The notes under the pieces were generated by a model that saw nothing but the letters and a program-made list of their open reading frames with translations, was not told the DNA's origin and searched no databases. DNA of 7,059 bases from Candidatus Scatomorpha stercoravium. Lineage in GTDB: Bacteria > Bacillota > Clostridia > Oscillospirales > Oscillospiraceae. Below, piece after piece: positions 4,471 through 7,059 of this stretch. Every line of letters begins with the position of its first letter. Position 1 is the first letter of the stretch. The stretch spans positions 1-7,059 of the forward strand of contig DVKN01000199.1 in the NCBI GenBank assembly GCA_018716005.1. Direction: 5' to 3'. The translations under genes and the position numbers were made by a program.

Positions 4471-6183
4471 ATGTCAACACCGCGCGAAATCTTCCTCGAG
4501 ACCATCAAGCCCGACGGCCGCCCCGAGCGCATCCTCGACCAGTACGAGGCGCTGGGCATGGTCCTCAACGACCCAATCAACACCTATCTGCGCGGAAACC
4601 GCGCGCGCGGCGTTACCAGCGTCGACCGCTGGGGCACGACCATCATCTGGCCCGAGGACGCGCCGGGCGCCATGCCCTACCACAGCCCCGAGCTCACCGT
4701 GCTGCAGGATATCACCCGCTGGCGGGAAACAGTCCACGCGCCCGACATCGAGCGTGAGTGCGCCTCCGGCTGGGAGGCCGCCCGCGCCGCCGCCGAGGCC
4801 GTGCGCGGCGAAAAGCTCGCCACCGGCTTCATGGGCACCGGCATCTTCGAGCAGTGCCACTTCCTCATGGGCTTCGAGGACACGCTTTCGAACCTCTACG
4901 AGCACCCCGACGAGATGCACGAGCTCATCGAGTACATCACCGCCTACCGCATGAAGTACGCAGAGATGCTCATAGACAACCTCCACCCCGACGCCATCCT
5001 CTCCCACGACGACTGGGGCACGAAGGACGCGCTCTTCATGAGCCCGGATATGTGGCGCGAGTTCTTCAAGGAGCCCTACCGCCGCTTCTACGGCCTCATC
5101 CGCTCGCGCGGCGTCATAGCGATACACCACGGCGACGCCTACCTCGCCGACATCGTCGAGGACATGGCCGAGATAGGCGTGCAGTGCTGGCAGGGCGTGC
5201 TGCCCGAGAACAACATCCCCGAGCTGCAGAAGCGCCTCGGCGGGCGCATGGCGCTCATGGGCGGCATAGGCGCAGCGATCGACCGCGCGGACGCCACGGA
5301 GGCGGAGATCCGCGCCTACGTCCGGAAGGCCCTCGAGGACTACACCCCCGGCGGGCACTTCATCCCCAGCATCACCTACGGCCTGCCCGGCGCGGTCTTC
5401 CCGCAGGTCGACGCCGCGATAGACGCCGAGATTGCCGCCTGGAACAGCGGGACGCATCTCCGCGGCGCGCAGCGCGCGGCCGTCGTCCGCCGCGGCGCCG
5501 CGAGGCCGGCCGCGAAGGCCGAGGCGGCTCCCGCGTCCGAGCCCGCAGGACGCGGCGCGCTCGAGGACATCGCCGCCGCCCTCCGCAAGGGCCGCCGCAA
5601 GAAGGTGCTCGAGCTCGTCGAGGCCGCCCTCGCCGGCGGCACGCCCGCCGAGACCGTGCTCTCCGAGGGCCTCGTGCGCGGGATGCAGCTCCTGGGCGAG
5701 GACTTCAGCGCGGGCCGGGCCTTCGTGCCAGAGATGCTCGTCGCGGCGCGCGCCATGAACGCGGCCACCGAGCGGCTCAAGCCCCTGCTCGCCGGCTCCG
5801 GGCAGAAGAGCCTCGGCCGCGCCTGCATAGGCACCGTGCGCGGCGATATGCACGACATCGGCAAGAACCTCGTCAAGATAATGCTGGAGGGCAGCGGCAT
5901 CGAGGTCATAGACCTCGGCGTCGACGTCTCCGCGGAGCAGTTCGTGGACACCGCCATAAACGAGAACTGCGGCATAATCGGCTGCTCGGCCATGCTCACG
6001 ACCACGATGGGCGAGATGCGCCGCGTCGTCGAGCTCGCGGACGAGCGCGGCATCCGCGGCCGGGTCAAGATAATGGTCGGCGGCGCGCCGATAACGGCCG
6101 AGTACTGCGAGGAGATAGGCGCCGACTGCTACACCGAGGACGCCGCCCAGGCCGCCAAAGCCGCCGCCGCGCTGCTCGCGTAA
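4471..6183 (+). CDS. URO-D-type methyltransferase fused to a B12-binding corrinoid domain
   Basis: This 570-residue protein combines two parts that are usually separate. Residues 1 to about 330 resemble the uroporphyrinogen decarboxylase-like methyltransferases (MtaA relatives). Landmarks are FMGTGIFEQCHFLMGFED at 120-137, SHDDWGTKDALFMSPDMW at 178-195, IAIHHGDAY at 216-224 and ALMGGIG near 261. An Ala/Arg/Pro-rich linker covers about 331-360. Residues 361-570 form a corrinoid module: a helical cap from GALEDIAAALRKG, then the B12 domain with DMHDIGKN (D459-x-H461-xx-G464, H461 being the lower cobalt ligand), the S506-x-x-L509 pair in GCSAML and the GG of MVGGAP at 537-538. It should bind cobalamin and move a methyl group between an unidentified substrate and cobalt. 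The HxC zinc motif of MtaA is not seen at IHHGD, so the substrate chemistry may differ. Translation starts at the ATG just after AGGGGGA (4458-4464), 2 bases past the DUF2284 stop. Confidence 0.9.
   Translation: MSTPREIFLETIKPDGRPERILDQYEALGMVLNDPINTYLRGNRARGVTSVDRWGTTIIWPEDAPGAMPYHSPELTVLQDITRWRETVHAPDIERECASGWEAARAAAEAVRGEKLATGFMGTGIFEQCHFLMGFEDTLSNLYEHPDEMHELIEYITAYRMKYAEMLIDNLHPDAILSHDDWGTKDALFMSPDMWREFFKEPYRRFYGLIRSRGVIAIHHGDAYLADIVEDMAEIGVQCWQGVLPENNIPELQKRLGGRMALMGGIGAAIDRADATEAEIRAYVRKALEDYTPGGHFIPSITYGLPGAVFPQVDAAIDAEIAAWNSGTHLRGAQRAAVVRRGAARPAAKAEAAPASEPAGRGALEDIAAALRKGRRKKVLELVEAALAGGTPAETVLSEGLVRGMQLLGEDFSAGRAFVPEMLVAARAMNAATERLKPLLAGSGQKSLGRACIGTVRGDMHDIGKNLVKIMLEGSGIEVIDLGVDVSAEQFVDTAINENCGIIGCSAMLTTTMGEMRRVVELADERGIRGRVKIMVGGAPITAEYCEEIGADCYTEDAAQAAKAAAALLA
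5544..5576 (+). repeat. Direct repeat, copy A (inside the URO-D/B12 gene)
   Basis: This 33-base stretch encodes the entry to the B12-domain cap (AGRGALEDIAA). It recurs at 6212-6244 with 30 of 33 bases identical, in the same orientation and 668 bases downstream. The differences are at the 9th, 16th and 29th bases. This is the intact copy, embedded in an open reading frame. Confidence 0.8.
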
Positions 6184-6189
6184 AAATTA

Positions 6190-6254
6190 ACCGCGCGGCC
6201 CCGCCCCGCCGCGCAGGACACGGCGCACTCGAGGACATCCCCGCTGAGATCTAA
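6190..6254 (+). pseudogene. Broken second copy of the B12-domain coding start (direct repeat, copy B)
   Basis: In one plus-strand frame this stretch reads RAAPPRRAGHGALEDIPAEI and then a stop. It parallels EAAPASEPAGRGALEDIAAAL in the linker and cap of the upstream gene. At the DNA level, 6212-6244 matches 5544-5576 at 30 of 33 bases. The similarity ends abruptly near 6245, about where the phage-like ERF fragment begins on the other strand. There is no start codon or ribosome site of its own. It is best read as the leftover of a duplicated or neighbouring corrinoid-protein gene whose remainder was lost when foreign DNA joined here. It is unlikely to make a protein. Confidence 0.6.
6193..6214 (-). 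terminator. Possible intrinsic terminator behind the ERF fragment
   Basis: A perfect 7-bp all-GC stem is formed by 6193-6199 (GCGCGGC) and 6208-6214 with an 8-base loop. On the minus strand it is followed two bases later by TTAATTTTTA, as in a weak intrinsic terminator. On the plus strand, where the URO-D/B12 gene ends at 6183, the hairpin is present but is followed by AGGACACGG with no T run. It overlaps the degenerate B12-gene copy, so it may simply be a by-product of GC-rich sequence. Confidence 0.35.
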
Positions 6255-6439
6255 CGGTCCGGGAATATGGACGGGATAAGCGAAAGGTGCAGCTTATCCA
6301 TCTGCACCGTGACCTTGGCGAGGATGCTCTCCTCTGTGGTGTAGGTATAATTGAAGCCCTTGGCGTCGCGCTTCATAACCTCCACCTGTTTTCGTATCTT
6401 CGCCAGCTTCTGATAAATGTTCATGTTGGCCTCAGTCAT
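6251..6439 (-). pseudogene. N-terminal fragment of an ERF-family single-strand annealing protein
   Basis: The fragment encodes 62 residues containing MNIYQKLAKIRKQVEVMKRD, then GFNYTYTTEESILAKV and LHLSLIPSI. These match the opening of phage ERF-superfamily recombinases, which anneal single-stranded DNA during phage recombination and are usually about 200 residues or more. Here the frame ends (FPDR, then TAG) where the degenerate B12-gene copy starts, so the C-terminal two thirds are missing. The start is the ATG at 6439, with GGAGG 6 bases upstream (6446-6450). A TTG one codon earlier would be too close to that site. A terminator lies directly upstream and leaves no room for a promoter between, so the fragment is probably not transcribed efficiently. 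It is most likely inactive phage debris marking a recombination junction. Confidence 0.65.
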
Positions 6440-6452
6440 CAAATTCCTCCAG

Positions 6453-6485
6453 AAAATAAAATAAGAGGGGCGACAAGCGCCCCTC
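6453..6485 (-). terminator. Intrinsic terminator of the cysteine peptidase-like gene
   Basis: A perfect 8-bp stem pairs 6465-6472 (GAGGGGCG) with 6478-6485 around a 5-base loop. On the minus strand it is followed by TTATTTTATTTT (plus-strand 6453-6464). It begins 24 bases past the stop of the minus-strand gene at 6509, which identifies it as that gene's terminator. On the plus strand it has no T run. Its T-rich tail ends just before the ribosome site of the ERF fragment. Confidence 0.8.
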
Positions 6486-6508
6486 GGGTAAGTATACTAA
6501 TAGCAAGT

Positions 6509-7059
6509 TTAATATACTGAGCCATACCAACTATATTCATATGAGCCACTTGTATATACAAATGAATCGGGATCTAGAGAACCAGTCATATAAACAGTTC
6601 TTGTAGATGAATAATTTGGATCCATAAATCCATAAGTAGTATAGTCATTCCCTCCAGAAAATAGTTTTAAAACGATAGCATGTTTAGTAGGGAACAGTTT
6701 GCCATCTGTCATCCTAAATAACACAGGTTTTCCTGAAGACAATAACGAATATAGAGTCTGCCACTGAAGCGATGAAGTAACAGTGGCGCTCATACCGCTT
6801 AGCGCATAGCCTCGTTCGTACCACTTTTTTGTACCTTCCGGTGTGCCACTGTATAGGTCGTCAAGCGCATAAAATAGCGATTCCGCCGTATAATTTGTAC
6901 CCATTCTATAATTTGCTATGGCCGCGACACAAGCTGCCCAACATATACCAACATCTTTTATTATAGTGCTTGAAACATACGGAAAGCTGTAAAGGTTGAC
7001 ATAGTAAGGACTGTCAGAATCACCTATCACACCTAGTACAGAATTCAAATTCGGTTGTG
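6509..7059 (-). CDS. Papain-like (C39-like) cysteine peptidase domain protein, 5' end outside the window
   Basis: The frame is open to the right edge, so the N-terminus is missing and at least 183 residues are encoded here. The fragment shows a papain-fold arrangement: VGICWAACVAAIANYRMG with a candidate nucleophile Cys at about 7 o'clock of the helix (codon near 6943), KHAIVLKLF with a candidate catalytic His about 87 residues later, and YGFMDPN with an Asp or Asn 20 residues after that. GKPVLFRM before the His strand is also typical of C39-like and AvrRpt2-like peptidases. The substrate is unknown. Such proteins are often secreted and may act on peptides, but no signal peptide can be judged with the start missing. 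The C-terminus is rich in Tyr and Ser (SYEYSWYGSVY). The gene is plainly AT-rich and uses AT-ending codons, in sharp contrast to the core at 807-6183, which points to separate ancestry or recent transfer. It ends in its own terminator at 6453-6485. Confidence 0.65.
   Translation of the reverse strand, partial: QPNLNSVLGVIGDSDSPYYVNLYSFPYVSSTIIKDVGICWAACVAAIANYRMGTNYTAESLFYALDDLYSGTPEGTKKWYERGYALSGMSATVTSSLQWQTLYSLLSSGKPVLFRMTDGKLFPTKHAIVLKLFSGGNDYTTYGFMDPNYSSTRTVYMTGSLDPDSFVYTSGSYEYSWYGSVY

Noticed and set aside
3812..4480. An N-terminal extension of the small lipoprotein through the open minus-strand frame
   Set aside because: It would bury the signal peptide inside a longer protein and run antisense to the DUF2284 gene. 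The ATG at 3811 has its own ribosome site and begins a canonical lipoprotein signal.
4474..5853. A 459-codon minus-strand frame and a 498-codon plus-strand frame overlapping the URO-D/B12 gene
   Set aside because: Both are compositional shadows rich in Arg/Ala or Val/Glu/His. The overlapping frame 4471-6183 has clear domains and a good ribosome site.
1..7059. CRISPR array, tRNA or rRNA genes, or an intact transposase or integrase
   Set aside because: I saw no regularly spaced repeats, no cloverleaf-like sequence with TTCGANNC and a matching acceptor stem, and no recombinase or transposase motifs in any frame. The only mobile-DNA signs are the XRE genes and the ERF fragment.

Overview
The window looks like a piece of a GC-rich anaerobic Firmicute, probably a gut-type member of the Clostridia. 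The reasons are a corrinoid methyl-transfer gene set typical of strict anaerobes, a clostridial-style short lipoprotein, and a first regulator of the type carried by mobile elements of Oscillospiraceae-like bacteria. The taxon is inferred from gene content and style, not proven.

Layout. (1) Positions 1-767 are accessory DNA with two XRE-type repressor genes facing each other. One is an intact 170-residue protein on the plus strand. The other is a stunted 43-residue protein on the minus strand with a clear promoter, a large imperfect palindrome over that promoter, a TTG start, and a strong intrinsic terminator. (2) Positions 807-6183 form a very GC-rich core of corrinoid methyl-transfer genes in two divergent units. 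The minus-strand unit (promoter near 3607-3635) encodes a RACo-like ferredoxin/ASKHA reductive activator followed, with no gap, by a homocysteine S-methyltransferase. The plus-strand unit encodes a cysteine-rich DUF2284 protein followed, with a 2-base gap, by a URO-D-type methyltransferase fused in one chain to a B12-binding domain. A 59-residue lipoprotein gene, probably a remnant, sits between the units. (3) Positions 6184-7059 are a patchwork. They hold a second, broken copy of the start of the B12-domain coding sequence, the first 62 codons of a phage-type ERF single-strand annealing protein facing it, a terminator, and a conspicuously AT-rich gene for a papain-like (C39-like) cysteine peptidase that runs off the right edge.

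How the core may work together (inference). The URO-D part would move a methyl group between a substrate and the cobalamin on its own C-terminal domain. The homocysteine methyltransferase could take that methyl group to make methionine. The RACo-like protein would restore inactive Co(II) to Co(I) using its 2Fe-2S cluster and ATP. The DUF2284 protein may serve as a metal or electron partner. The methyl donor cannot be read from the sequence. The flanks, with their regulators, phage fragment and abrupt composition change, suggest the core is bordered by mobile or recombined DNA.
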